A DNA stretch of 64,000 bases from Doryteuthis pealeii (GCA_023376005.1 CM042160.1:82082402-82146401); one strand, 5' to 3'; positions 10,001 through 18,491 are shown, numbered from the stretch's first letter. Numbers and translations are program-made. The notes: a model not told the origin generated them from the sequence alone.

Positions 10001-11188
10001 TTCTTCCCCCACCATTTCCAGCTAACTGTAAATATATTTCAATATTTTCTTGGAAACAAATTACACTGTATGGGGTCTTTACAATTTATTAAGAAACTTC
10101 AGTTGGGACCCATCAAATTTCCCAAGGAATCATTCAAATCAAATCATTGCGTCCCAGGACACGAAATTAAAAAGCTATCAGCATCACTGCAGGCAATTTT
10201 TTTTTTTTTCCAAGCCTGTTTCTCCGAGTTTATTTTTAAAAAAATGTTCATTTGTTTGACACAAGGTCATTTTGCCATCCTGTCAAGTAGGGCAGTAGAA
10301 TATACTGACTGCATCTCTGTAGAAGGGTAAAAATCCTCCAGTTGGGCGGGGGGTGGCAGCCCGTGATGATTAAGGATGCAATCCTGGTAACTAAGCAGCC
10401 ATCACTTAAAACACTCTACTTTTGCCCTTACTGTGGCTAGATGGGTAATTGGAAAGGCTCTCTCTCTGATCAATCAACTGGCCATATCAAGCCCTATCAC
10501 CTATATGATTGTCCTAACCCAGCCCATAAGTCAAATCCCCAACCCTTTTTATCATATATGTGCTAGAAGGCAGTGGCTGATGGTCTTAGTGTCCTGGGTA
10601 TGATGTTAAACTGCATCTAATGAATTTTCAATTTTAGGAGATCTGGGGAGTGTGGGTATCCCTTCATCGCCATTACTCCCAGGTCCACTCTGAACCGGCG
10701 TGGTAGTACCTGTTAGGGTCCCATCTAGGGTTAAATAGATCCAAATGAGTTTAAGAAAAAAAAAGTGTTAAAAAATTGAATACCATCAATGTTGAATTAA
10801 ACAAAACATCTTCAGCATAAAATAACCCAACAAGATTTGACATGCCGTAAAATCCAACCAACCAACCATGCTACATTCTCCATTTGCTAGACACAAGTCA
10901 TTTTGACATTGGTTTTCTTTTTCTTTCTTTTTTTTAATTCTTTTTTTTTCTTTTCTTTTTATTCTTTTTTTTCTTTTTTTTTTTAAGCATGTCTTTTATT
11001 GCAGAAAATTTTGTGGGAATTTAAGACAAGACATTTTTTTTATCTATTTATTTTTCTTCTCTTCTTTTATCTCAGGTCATAATAACGTGGTCCGAACGAT
11101 CGTTCATTCACCAACGGGTCCAGCGTTCCTCACATGCAGTGATGATTTCCGAGCTCGTTTCTGGTATAGGAAAGCAAACAGCGACTGA
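1001..11188 (+). CDS. CSTF1: CSTF1, cleavage stimulation factor subunit 1 (CstF-50), C-terminal five exons
   Basis: CstF-50 is a nuclear WD40 subunit of the CstF complex, which binds the GU-rich element and stimulates pre-mRNA cleavage before polyadenylation. Exons at 1001-1080, 2251-2406, 3627-3771, 5756-5836 and 11076-11188 join in compatible phases to give about 190 residues that track the C-terminal half of animal CstF-50 (about 430 residues). Recognisable blocks include [66 protein letters not shown] and [14 protein letters not shown], and these cover the last WD blades. All acceptors are AG and all donors GT(A)A/T. The N-terminal homodimerisation region and first WD repeats lie upstream of base 1. 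A second intact terminal exon follows at 12,946, so the true last exon is ambiguous. Identification is by remembered family sequence. Confidence 0.95.
1131..1425 (+). repeat. Dispersed element H, 5' portion
   Basis: It starts AGCAAGAATATGTGC and runs to the CATATATTATGTAAACG segment. The same order of sequence recurs at 31,320, 48,362 and 51,495, and on the minus strand around 6,721. This copy lacks the far end that carries the GAGATT...CTGTCTGTAAC block. No coding is seen. Confidence 0.65.
1800..1985 (+). repeat. Minisatellite with CATGAATATTTTTGATATC unit
   Basis: About five copies of a 27-40 bp unit, each built from TTTCATGAATATT plus TTGATATCTTT, are separated by poly-T runs of variable length. 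It is purely a tandem repeat inside the intron. Confidence 0.75.
2251..2406 (+). CDS. CSTF1: CSTF1 exon ([10 protein letters not shown] block)
   Basis: The 156-bp exon is 52 codons in phase 0 at both ends, with an acceptor ending TTTCAG and a GTAAGT donor. It encodes a complete WD strand set ending [10 protein letters not shown], then [12 protein letters not shown], which are highly conserved CstF-50 signatures. Confidence 0.95.
2407..3626 (+). other. CSTF1 intron, mostly element J and AT-rich sequence
   Basis: The intron is 1,220 bp. From about 3100 to 3535 it is element J, which recurs at 4976-5525 and on the minus strand near 28.9 kb. A run of C bases sits near 2639. No other feature is recognised. 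Confidence 0.65.
3100..3535 (+). repeat. Dispersed element J
   Basis: It contains the block TTTACAGCCATGTTTACAAT, then AGCAAAATTGACTGA, then TACATGTGTAATATT, then ACTGATGCTCATGATGTTAC. The same order is found at 5315-5525 and in reverse near 28.88-29.28 kb. There is no open frame, and the class is unknown. Confidence 0.6.
3627..3771 (+). CDS. CSTF1: CSTF1 exon (YILSSGKDS block)
   Basis: The 145-bp exon is 48 codons plus one base, with acceptor TTTTAG and donor GTAAGT at 3772. It encodes [16 protein letters not shown], then TGAGS and FNHTEDY, matching the WD blade with a loop that is characteristic of CstF-50. Its last 21 bases and the donor are duplicated 100 bp downstream. Confidence 0.95.
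3848..3888 (+). repeat. Duplicated CSTF1 exon end with splice donor
   Basis: About 40 bp covering the last codons NHTEDY, the exon-final G and the GTAAGT donor is repeated at an offset of exactly 100 bp (3748-3788 and 3848-3888). Use of the second donor would add 100 nt, which shifts the frame, and the retained piece reaches a stop soon after. This makes it a possible cryptic donor and not a coding exon. Confidence 0.85.
3900..4280 (+). mobile_element. tRNA-derived SINE, family C, with duplicated 3' half
   Basis: The head has a tRNA-like A box (TTAGCTCAGTTATTAGAG) and B box (AGGTTCAATACC). The body has the usual block ending AAAAGGGGATAGACTC and CTGATAC..AGGCCAC. The 3' half occurs twice in tandem here (about 4033-4146 and 4153-4264), unlike other copies. 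It is an old, diverged copy within a CSTF1 intron. Confidence 0.8.
4393..4805 (+). repeat. Dispersed element I
   Basis: Recognisable blocks are ACAGTATGATA, GTTTACTTAAGAGCTATTGC, TAATAATCTTGATTTAACTC, GTAGCATGTCCTTTTTCTTC, GGAATGGTCCATTATTT and AATCAGGATTTACAT. The same series appears on the minus strand at 20.5, 35.8 and 42.8 kb and partly at 33.2, 57.4 and 57.9 kb. It is an unclassified interspersed repeat without coding. Confidence 0.7.
4976..5525 (+). repeat. Element J interrupted by SINE C
   Basis: The J sequence runs up to the block ending CAGATTTTAC near 5062 and resumes at AGACAGTGTTTACGG near 5315. The uninterrupted copy at 3100-3535 has these two parts almost adjacent. The SINE therefore inserted into an existing J copy. 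Confidence 0.65.
5063..5312 (+). mobile_element. tRNA-derived SINE, family C
   Basis: It starts GGGCCGGGTTAGCTCAGTCG, with A box TTAGCTCAGTCGGTAGAG and a B-box-like TAGTTGGATACC. The body ends GACGACTTTACTTACTTAC. It is about 250 bp with no internal duplication and sits inside element J. Confidence 0.88.
5756..5836 (+). CDS. CSTF1: CSTF1 exon (LCCWDSR block)
   Basis: The 81-bp exon has an acceptor TTTTTTTTTAG and a GTAAGT donor. The phase matches both neighbours (one base from the previous exon makes Val, and one base is passed on for Gly). It encodes [16 protein letters not shown] and RLLSL, the penultimate WD segment of CstF-50. Confidence 0.95.
5999..6600 (+). mobile_element. SINE-like element, family B
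   Basis: The family B head includes GCAACTCTGCAGAGGGGTAAGA. The body includes CCTTTTTTATTATAT, TCCACTCTGACATGGAATGG and GGTCCCATTTATGGGTTAAA. The tail carries AAATAACCCAACAAGG then TGACATGCTGTAAAA. Copies of about 590 bp recur at 9.4, 10.3 and 21.4 kb and, on the minus strand, at 40 kb. The head shows no clear pol III box. The tail is the one shared with several SINEs. Confidence 0.75.
6618..6712 (-). mobile_element. 5S-rRNA-derived SINE fragment
   Basis: Read on the minus strand it contains GCACCAGTTCTCAC, GAGTTAAGCAGCG and AGTACTTAGATGGGTGAC in the order and spacing of 5S rRNA, including the internal control region. It is too diverged to be a functional 5S gene, and two better copies lie at 36.8 and 37.0 kb. 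Confidence 0.7.
6721..7595 (-). repeat. Element H (minus) interrupted by a LINE 3' end
   Basis: It starts with TCTTATTATAATGGAGATT and the CTGTCTGTAAC block and continues to about 7160. After the LINE piece it resumes at AATCTTTTTATATGCG. The parts are contiguous in the uninterrupted copy at 31.3-31.8 kb, so the LINE inserted later. Confidence 0.65.
7163..7565 (+). mobile_element. LINE 3' end with intact ORF terminus
   Basis: An open frame from 7163 to the TGA at 7403-7405 gives about 80 residues with the C-terminal signature of CR1/jockey-like LINE ORF2: [36 protein letters not shown], then SVV and TFKASM. The 3' UTR has GAGACTTTGATGAGTTGTGG and ends in an AAT/ATT-type tail. It is 5' truncated, as usual for LINEs. 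Related pieces lie at 20.9 and 48.1 kb. Confidence 0.82.
7597..7850 (+). mobile_element. tRNA-derived SINE, family C
   Basis: The A-box region GTTAGCTCAGTTGGTAAAG, B box TAGTTTGATACC and the full body down to CCCGACGACTTA are present. The 5' end abuts element H at the shared word GTTAG. Confidence 0.85.
8305..8412 (+). mobile_element. SINE E 3' part with shared tail
   Basis: It contains CAGTTATGGGTTAAAATAC, TTCTACAAGAATGGC and the tail TTGGCATTAAATAACCCATA plus TTGATATGCCATTAAAAC. A fuller copy with its tRNA head is at 37.3 kb. Confidence 0.65.
8565..8840 (+). mobile_element. tRNA-derived SINE, family F
   Basis: The B box AAGTTCAAATCCTGG is followed by the F body (AGCTATGGGTAAATAGTAGG) and end (ATTGACCTTGTGTCGCATCC, then GGAGGGATTAGGTATATAC). 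The A-box end is degraded. It ends in a short TA-type tail like other F copies. Confidence 0.75.
8841..9351. other. AT-rich intronic sequence, nothing recognised
   Basis: No known repeat family or splice-flanked frame is seen. Between 9110 and 9240 it is almost pure A/T with repeated TATAAAA and AATTTAATAAA words. Confidence 0.4.
9352..10191 (+). mobile_element. MITE A split by a SINE B insertion
   Basis: Element A begins GATGCTGATAGG near 9357 and ends AAAGCTATCAGCATCAC at 10191, so its termini are inverted repeats. At CCCAGTGTTTTT it is interrupted by a complete B element (9388-9974). The 12-base word is present on both sides (9376-9387 and 9975-9986) as a target-site duplication. Confidence 0.82.
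9388..9974 (+). mobile_element. SINE-like element, family B, full length
   Basis: It runs from the GCCCTGTCGGCTGGGGCG head to the tail TTGATATGCCGTAAAACAAA, ending in an A/C-rich AACCAAAC run. It is flanked by a 12-bp target-site duplication, which shows retroposition by target-primed reverse transcription. No open frame of note is seen. Confidence 0.82.
10276..10868 (+). mobile_element. SINE-like element, family B
   Basis: The copy has the usual block order: TCTCTGTAGAAGGGTAA, CCCTTACTGTGGCTAGATGG, TTTTTATCATATATGTGCT, TCCACTCTGAACCGGCG, then the tail ATTTGACATGCCGTAAAATC. The left breakpoint of the CSTF1-exon duplication falls inside it, near 10,605. Confidence 0.8.
11076..11188 (+). CDS. 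CSTF1: CSTF1 terminal exon, copy 1
   Basis: The acceptor TTTTATCTCAG is followed by GTCATAATAACG, and the stop is TGA at 11186-11188. It encodes [32 protein letters not shown] and ANSD, the conserved C-terminus of CstF-50. AATAAA words in the following 3' UTR (near 11,480) could direct polyadenylation. The phase fits the upstream exon. Confidence 0.93.
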
Positions 11189-11730
11189 ATGGGAAGAAGA
11201 AAAAAAAAAATTTTTTTTTCTTTCTTTTTTTTTTCCAAATATGGTGCCATTCTTTAGGACTTTTCTCCTCTGTGAAATATTCCAGAGTTGATGGCGCCAA
11301 ACAAACCATAAAATCATCTTTTCACCAATTTTGACTATAATCATAAACCCAACTTCTTTCTTTTTTTTTTCCTTACCATTCTTATCAGTTATCTGACCAT
11401 TTTTTCACCCTCAATTCAACTTTGTTCATGGGGAGGGTAAAAAGTTTACGTACCAGACATGTATGCCGGGGGAGGTGTAATAAAAGGGATAGATCTAGAT
11501 GTAGTATAATAAAAGATACCTGTTGTACCTATTATATTAGATAGAATAATTAATAATAAAATATTTTTTTTTAATCCATTCACAATGTTTTGTTTCTATT
11601 AACTTTTAACTTAACTAATTTTAGTCATTTTAAAATTTAATAAAGATTAATTCAACTGTGGATTATGGAAATTTAATTGATTGTAATGGAGTTATCTGAA
11701 TAATAATAATGATAATTTTATTTTATTAAG

Positions 11731-11953
11731 GGGCTGGGTTAGCTCATTAGTTCCTAGTTCGATAACGGTCCTCGCCAACTCAGCGTATGAGTAGCACAGG
11801 GATCTGTACGGTAAAGTAAGGAGCTGATGGTAGGTGTGGCGCTCCACCTCAGACGCAAAAACAATCTCCTTGGTCTAGCACTATTGAAAAGGGGATAGAC
11901 TCCCTCGCTGACTGGCTGATACCGACTTTAGGCCACCCCGACGACTTTACTTT
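11731..11953 (+). mobile_element. SINE C with deleted head (copy 1)
   Basis: GGGCTGGGTTAGCTCA jumps directly to TTAGTTCCTAGTTCGATAAC, so about 35 bp of the tRNA-like region present at 13,909 is missing. The rest of the body is intact. Confidence 0.82.
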
Positions 11954-12026
11954 TATTGTCTAAAAGAACTACAATGGTTAGATTAACAAAAATATTTAAT
12001 ATTACCAGATAGTCCACTTGGTTACC

Positions 12027-12136
12027 TCATTTTAAGAATGAACCCCTCCTCCTCCTCCACTTTAAGAATGACCCCCTCCTCATTTTAAGAATAACTCCCC
12101 TCCTCGTTTTAAGAATGACCCCCCCCCTCCACTTTA
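12027..12136 (+). repeat. C-rich minisatellite (TTTTAAGAATGACCCCCTCC)
   Basis: About five units of 22-27 bp alternate CATTTTAAGAATGA with CCCCTCCTC. The duplicated counterpart is at 14,231-14,345. It lies in the 3' flank of each CSTF1 terminal exon. Confidence 0.75.
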
Positions 12137-12945
12137 GAGGGACCATTACTTCTTACAATATCACAATTTTTCCTTAAAGCATTTTTAGTATACATGTTCC
12201 GGGACCTAAACTCCCCCCCCACACACACACACTCTCTGTTCCTCATTAGACAATAGTTTCAGAAATATTTTGAATCTTGAGGAAAGAAAAAAAAGCTGTA
12301 TGGAAATTTTTTTTTTGTGCTTATATATACTATTTGAGCTTTACGGTAGAGCTGTGAGGGGGTTCATATTTGATAAAACTGTCCGATTCGAGCAGCATCT
12401 TTCAGTGTATTTAATTAATTGTTGATATGTGTACTAGCCACTGTGAGAATTCTATCTACAATAAGTGTGTCTACGTCGATACGTTAAACTGCATCTAATG
12501 AATTTTCAATTTAGGAGATCTGGGGAGTGGTGGTATCCCTTCATCGCCATTACTCCCAGGTCCACTCTGAACCGGCGTGGTAGTACCTGTTAGGGTCCCA
12601 TCTAGGGTTAAATAGATCCAAATGAGTTTAAGAAAAAAAAAGTGTTAAAAATTGAATACCATCAATGTTGAATTAACAAAACATCTTCAGCATAAAATAA
12701 CCCAACAAGAGTTGACATGCCGTAAAATCCAACCAAACCAATGCTACATTCTCCATTGCTAGACACAAGGTCATTTTGACATTGTTTTTCTTTTTCTTTC
12801 TTTTTTTAATTCTTTTTTTTCTTTTCTTTTTATTCTTTTTTTTCTTTTTTTTTTAAGCATGTCTTTTATTGCAAAAATTTTGTGGGAATTTTAAGACAAG
12901 ACATTTTTTTTTTATCTATTTTATTTCTTCTCTCTTTTATCTCAG

Positions 12946-13058
12946 GTCATAATAATGTGGTCCGAACGATCGTTCATTCACCAACGGGTCCAGCGTTCCT
13001 CACATGCAGTGATGATTTCCGAGCTCGTTTCTGGTATAGGAAAGCAAACAGCGACTGA
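12946..13058 (+). CDS. CSTF1: CSTF1 terminal exon, copy 2
   Basis: It is identical in protein to copy 1, with one silent change (AAC to AAT in the HNNV codons). Acceptor and TGA stop are intact, so both copies could serve as last exon. Splicing here would make the last intron 7.1 kb instead of 5.2 kb. It is either a real duplication or two alleles assembled in tandem. Confidence 0.85.
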
Positions 13059-13908
13059 ATGGGAAGAAGAAAAAAAAAAATTATTTTTTTCTTTCTTTGA
13101 TTTCAGTTTTCCAAATACGTTGCCATTCTTTAGGACTTTTCTCCTCTGTGAAATATTCCAGAGTTTGATGGCGCCAAACAAACCATAAAATCATCTTTTC
13201 ACCAATTTTGAACTATAATCATAAACCCAACTTCTTTCTTTTTTTTTCCTTACCATTCTTATCAGTTATCTGACCATTTTTTCACCTCAATTCAACTTTG
13301 TTCATGGGGAGGGGTAAAAAGTTTACGTACCAGACATGTATGCCAGGGGCGGGGGGAGGTGTAATAAAAGATTGTGATATTGTGAAAAGTACCTGTTACC
13401 TATTACTTAAGAACAACCTTTATTATCTAGATGTAGATTTTATATTTCTTTTCTTATATAATGGAGATTGTGTGTTTTCTGTCTGTAACCAAAACTATAT
13501 CACCACTCAAGTCTCAATTCCCTTTGTTATTTATGTCACATTCTACATGCATTTTATTTTTTTTTAAACCTCAATTATCAATAAAATTATTTTACATTAT
13601 TAATACTGTTGGCCATATCTACATAGTAATAACATACAAAAGCACAACATTTATTATCTAGATGTAGATATAATATAAATATTTTATTTATATATCTAGA
13701 TAATAGATTNAGATTAGAATAATTAATAATAAAATATTTTCATTTTTTTAAAAATCCATGTCACAATGTTATTGTTCTATTAACTTTTAACTTAACTAAT
13801 TAAGTCATTTTAAAATTTAATAAAGATTAATTCAACTGTGGATTATGAAAATTTAATTGATTGCAATGGAGTTATCTGAATAATAATAATGATAATTTTA
13901 TTTTATTA

Positions 13909-14160
13909 AGGGGCCGGGTTAGCTCAGTCGGTAGAGCGTTCGGCTAGAAACCACAAGGTTCCTAGTTCGATACCGGTCCCCGCCAACTCAGCGTATGAGT
14001 AGCACAGGGATCTGTACGGTAAAGTAAGGAGCTGATGGTAGGTGTGGCGCTCCACCTCAGACACAAAAACAATCTCCTTGGTCTAGCGCTATTGAAAAGG
14101 GGATAGACTCCCTCGCTGACTGGTTGATACCGACTTTAGGCCACCCCAACGACTTTACTT
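13909..14160 (+). mobile_element. tRNA-derived SINE, family C, best-preserved copy
   Basis: It starts GGGCCGGGTTAGCTCAGTCG. The A box is TTAGCTCAGTCGGTAGAG and the B box AGTTCGATACC. The body has GTAGCACAGGGATCTGTACG, AAAGGGGATAGACTCCCTCG and the end CGACTTTACTT. The two boxes and their spacing match a tRNA-derived pol III promoter. Confidence 0.9.
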
Positions 14161-14230
14161 TTATTGTCTAAAAGAACTACAATGGTTAGATAAACAAAAA
14201 TATTAATATTACCAGATAGTCACTTGGTTA

Positions 14231-14345
14231 CCTCATTTTAAGAATGAACCCCCTCCCCTCCTCCACTTTAAGAATGACCCCCTCCTCATTTTAAGAATAA
14301 CTCCCCTCCTCGTTTTAAGAATGACCCCCCCTCCTCCACTTTGGA
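14231..14345 (+). repeat. C-rich minisatellite, duplicate copy
   Basis: This is the counterpart of 12,027-12,136, with the same ATTTTAAGAATGA and CCCTCCTC unit and slightly different unit lengths. Confidence 0.7.
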
Positions 14346-14584
14346 GGGACCATTACTTCTTACAATATCACAATTTTTCCTTAAAGCATTTTTAGTATAC
14401 ATGTTCCGGGACCTAAACTCCCCCCCCACACACACACACTCTCTGTTCCTCATTAGACAATAGTTTCAGAAATATTTTGAATCTTGAGGAAAGAAAGAAA
14501 AGCTGTATGGAAATTTTTTTTTGTATATATATTTGACTTACAGGGAGAGCTGGGGGGGGTCATATTTGATAAAACTGTCGTTGG

Positions 14585-14965
14585 TATATAATTTTGATAT
14601 TTCTGACTGTTTTCCTCATATTTATTGTCGTATGTAGAATCACAACATTTTGAACGCTGTATTCTCTGGCCTTCCTCGTGTATACGAACATATACACAAT
14701 GACTTAACTTTGGAAATAATTTTAAATAGTTTTGATAAGCGTGCAAAAACAATGACGTCATTATTTGAATAAGATCTTCAAAACTCCTTCGATGTCTGTT
14801 TGATCAACAGTCAAACTATTAAAAATGATTTCCCAGGTTGGGTCATTACTATGCTCGGATACACAGGAAACACCTGAGGAAGGGCAGTGGATACAGTGAC
14901 CAAAACGTGATTTTACATACCACAATAAAGATGAGGACAACAGTCCAAAAAATCAAAATTCACAC
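14585..14965. mobile_element. Fold-back element (GTCCTCATCTTTATTGT family)
   Basis: The left arm near 14,585-14,660 (CTGACTGTTTTCCTCATATT, ACAACATTTTGAACG) is a diverged reverse complement of the right arm near 14,880-14,965 (CAAAACGTGATTTT, ATAAAGATGAGGACAACAGT). The interior holds a CACCTGAGGAAGGGCAG word. Relatives are at 26.5, 45.1 and 46.3 kb. Confidence 0.6.
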
Positions 14966-16500
14966 ATCAAGCCTCATCTGAAAAATTCAGACAAATAATG
15001 TCCTTTGTATAAATATGTCAGTTCCTTTTTAATGTTGAGGTTTTTTTATTTGGTAATAAATCATTACCAAAATAAGAAAAAAAAAGAACATTTTTTGCTT
15101 ATTAGATATAAATTAGATCAGGCATGCCAAACTGAGTAGCCCCCCTCCTAAGGCCACATAGATTACATATGTATGTCACGAGGGCTACACATGACATCTT
15201 AGTCATTAAATCCTTTTTCTACATTAGCAAAACAAAATAATGATTGCTATCATTAATTTCTTTATTATCAACTATTGAATAGGCTATTGAATACATATCT
15301 AAAAAAACAAAACATTTTTGTTAAAAAGAAAGGAAAAAAGAATATCACTGACCAAGTTCAAATAATAAAACTTACAAGTGTCACTGTCACTTTCAATTAT
15401 AACTATGTGTTGATTGAAAGCAGGAGAAGGCAAGAGGAAAGACTCACTCCTTTCATTGACTGAGTTAGCCTCCTCTTTCCACAACTCAAAATGGACGGGT
15501 GAGAGTCAATGCATTGATAATGGTTTGTTTCTTAACACATTGCCCTAATTAAAAAAAAAAAAAACTTTTAAAAACTTGGGGTACTAAAAAAGTGCCATAT
15601 GAGAGTGCAGTCTGTGTGTATGCCGCATGCAGCCCATGGACCGCTTTTACCCAATAATTTTTTTGGAAATTAAAAAAAAAACAAAAAAAAAAACCCTGGG
15701 ATACTGTAAAAGCGCCATATGAGAGCACAATCTGTATGCGGACAGCACTTGTACTTGCTGTGGGTCATGTATTTGACATGGCTGGAATAGAATATTAAAA
15801 AAAGAAACATCTATTTGCTTATTAAATATAAATTTATATATCAATCTGACTACATTATTTTCTATAACCTTTGAATATAACAAACAAAAAAATAGAAAAC
15901 TTAAAGAAACTATAAAATTCATAAGAGGCCGATGATCAAATATTATTTGCATTGGAATTTAAAACTTTTTTTATGGTGACTATAAAATGAATACATTAAC
16001 TCTTAACATCCTGTTGAGAATTTTCTAAGTCCAGAGCCCCATTCCTATCAGATTTATCAAAAAATGTCCTTTTAATTTAAAGTTACCTGTTATTTCCCTT
16101 AAATCAAAGACTTTTAAATATGTTTTGATATTACATTTAAACAAAGGCTATCATTTGGAGTAGATTAGGAAAATGAATGTGACTTCCGGACGGGTGGAAT
16201 GAGAGGCGGTATAGGACATTAAGAGTTAAAGTCATTCCTAATTTTTAACAGCTTTCACATACGGGACTGAAACAAAAACCTCAGACAAGTCCAGTTTTGT
16301 TAAATTGAACTCATTTTCTTTTTTATTTCTTAAGTTCATTCATTATTATCTTCAGAGTCTGACCAATGTTTTCATTTTTATTTTATTAAAATTCTCTTAT
16401 TTGAGATCTTTTAACACATTTTGCTTCTTGTTTTTTGGCTGCCAAGAAAGAAAGTTGAGTGATTGGAATTTGCATTTTAAAAGTTTTTGCAAAAAGCTTT
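14966..16500. other. Intergenic, no gene; one ~115-bp tandem pair
   Basis: The only structure seen is a diverged direct pair with GTGCCATATGAGAGTGCA near 15,590 and GCGCCATATGAGAGCACA near 15,710. Short frames here lack domains and splice context. Confidence 0.4.
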
Positions 16501-16510
16501 GATATTTGTG

Positions 16511-16514
16511 TGTA

Positions 16515-16553
<39 letters not shown>

Positions 16554-16747
16554 TTAATATAGCAAACTTGTTGGTAAACCCACGCGGTGAGAAAAAACCC
16601 AGCAAATAGTTTGATTGTAAAAATATACTACCAAACATCAACCGGGAAGAAAAAAATTTTTGAAAAAAAGAAAAGACCAAGATAATCGTACCAACAAAAA
16701 ATAATCTATTGGTACAATATTTTGGCCAAAAGAAAAAACAATTTATA

Positions 16748-16790
<43 letters not shown>
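16511..16790. repeat. (TG)n(TA)n tracts at both ends of a ~190-bp unit
   Basis: Dinucleotide runs at 16,511-16,553 and 16,750-16,788 flank a non-repetitive AT-rich piece. Such TA tracts border many fold-back units in this window. Confidence 0.7.
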
Positions 16791-16791
<1 letters not shown>

Positions 16792-16867
16792 CAAACCCGC
16801 CAGGAGACTAAAGCTAATAAGTAAAAAGTTCTCAATACCTAAGTAGAGCAAATAATAAAGATAAATC

Positions 16868-16932
16868 TAATGAGTCAGACGAACCTACTAAAAGTTTCGC
16901 TTAATGCTCTTCAGGGCTAAGATCTGACTCAT
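16868..16932 (-). ncRNA. Hammerhead-like motif, divergent
   Basis: The minus strand reads CTGAAGA, a short GC..GC stem II, GAAA, a possible stem III ending TTCGTC, then TGACTC. An upstream GAGTCA could pair with TGACTC, but 10 nt separate it from the core. Stem II is only 2 bp. It is a decayed or non-canonical relative and is probably inactive. Confidence 0.35.
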
Positions 16933-16954
16933 ATATATATATATATATTTGTAT

Positions 16955-17103
16955 GGTTTCATGCTTTCCAAGCTTAATTGTTTAAGCGGAGCAATCATTG
17001 GGCATTTAAAAAAAAAAACTTTTGCTGCCTGACGATTGCTCAGCTTAAACAATTAAGTTTAGATAGCATGAAACCAATGGTAGCAGACTTGTTTCCATAC
17101 AAA
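16955..17103. mobile_element. Fold-back hairpin flanked by TA tracts
   Basis: Arms of about 60 bp (GTATGGTTTCATGC, AAGCTTAATTGTTTAAGC, GAGCAATC) recur inverted as GATTGCTC, GCTTAAACAATTAAG, GCATGAAACC and CCATAC. The interior has an A run. No coding is seen. Confidence 0.7.
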
Positions 17104-17277
17104 TAAATATCTACTAAATATATATATTTATTATTTATTTATTAATACTCTATCACAGATATTGTGCATTTTGCTAATAATAATGTATGTTGGCTTATTA
17201 CTGCCTCTTCAAGTTGTGATAATGCTAACCATACACATTGATATATATAAGGAGGATTGGAATAAATCCAACTGAAT

Positions 17278-17492
17278 GTGGTAAAGAATAGAGGGAAAGA
17301 TGTGGACAAAGAACAACTCAAACAAGCAGATGTAGGTGATATATTTTGTTGCACATTGAGTGCAACTTCTTCAGTCTTTTATTATAAAAGACTGAAGAAG
17401 TCGCACTCAATGTGCAATGAAATATATCACTTACATCTGCTTGTTTGAGTTGTTCTTTGTCCACATCTTTCCCTCTATTCTTTACCATATTA
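17278..17492. repeat. Near-perfect ~215-bp palindrome
   Basis: Arms of about 100 bp meet near 17,385 (AGTCTTTTATTATAAAAGACT). The outer ends read GTGGTAAAGAATAGAGGG and CCCTCTATTCTTTACCAT. Only a few mismatches are visible. TA-rich sequence lies on the right flank. It would extrude as a single hairpin. Confidence 0.85.
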
Positions 17493-17510
17493 TATATATA
17501 TATATATATA

Positions 17511-17558
17511 GCGGCAATTAGATACTATATATATATATATATAGTATCTAATTGCTGC
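17511..17558. repeat. Perfect short palindrome around (TA)n
   Basis: GCGGCAATTAGATAC, a TA run, then GTATCTAATTGCTGC. It immediately follows the larger palindrome. Confidence 0.8.
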
Positions 17559-17635
17559 TTTAACCCTTCCATTACAGTGGCATCAGTAAATTATCCAAAA
17601 GTGTTCAATATATTAAAAAGAGACTAATAAAAATA

Positions 17636-17890
17636 TTAGTTATAGTAGTAGAGTAAAAGCGTTAAGAGTCTACCATGGTTTCAATCCAAATGATTTCATC
17701 AGGACTCTACTTTACGCTTAACTAAAAATATTAACTAGCATAGTGTTCAACTGTTATTATCCGAAAAGAAGTTTATCCCAGTTTAACTAAGGAATTACAT
17801 CGACTTAGTTAAGTGTAGGGTCCTAATGAAATCGTTTGTATTGAAAACCCTGGTAGACCCTTAACTCTTTTCCTTTACAACTATAACTAA
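17636..17890. mobile_element. Fold-back element between TA tracts
   Basis: Arms of about 80-90 bp (GTAAAAGCGTTAAGAGTCTA, CCAAATGATTTCATCAGGA) recur inverted (TCCTAATGAAATCGTTTG, TAGACCCTTAACTC). The spacer is about 75 bp. It ends next to (TA)n near 17,900. Confidence 0.65.
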
Positions 17891-17969
17891 TCATTATCAT
17901 TATATATATATATATAGGGTGTTATATTTCTAAGTGAATAGTGCTCAATATCCTGGATAGAGCATTTAC

Positions 17970-18198
<229 letters not shown>

Positions 18199-18490
18199 GT
18201 TAATATAAGCAAAAATAACACTTTGTCTTTTGTAATTTTAATATTTAATTTATTTGAAATTTAAAAATACTCATAAAATATAGTTTTTTTTAATTATTCA
18301 TTCTAATAATAATTAAAGATAATCTTTTTATTTATTTACTGATTTATCTAATTAATTTAATATATTTATTTTATTTTATTTACAATTGAAAAAAAAAGCT
18401 AAGTAAATAAATTCTTCTATTTGACCGTTTTTATTTTGAATTCAAGATAGTTACAATGTAGCAATATTCACCAGAAGTTAACCAGACAAG

Positions 18491-18491
<1 letters not shown>

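Larger units (their letters stand above)
10605..12383 (+). repeat. Direct duplication copy 1 with CSTF1 last exon
   Basis: From GTTAAACTGCATC to TTGATAAAACTGTC this segment aligns with 12,483-14,578. It carries the 3' end of a B element, the CSTF1 terminal exon and 3' UTR, a SINE C with about 35 bp missing from its tRNA head, and a minisatellite. Differences from copy 2 are mostly one-base length changes in homopolymers plus a few larger indels. Confidence 0.9.
12483..14578 (+). repeat. Direct duplication copy 2 with CSTF1 last exon
   Basis: This is the same segment as 10,605-12,383 but about 320 bp longer. The additional part is around 13,365-13,690 and includes a piece of element H. It also retains an intact SINE C head. 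One ambiguous base (n) lies at 13,710. About 100 bp of unique sequence (12,384-12,482) separates the two copies. Confidence 0.9.

Noticed and set aside
13909..14160. Genuine tRNA gene
   Set aside because: The A and B boxes are present but the cloverleaf stems do not pair well, and the sequence continues into a repeated SINE body.
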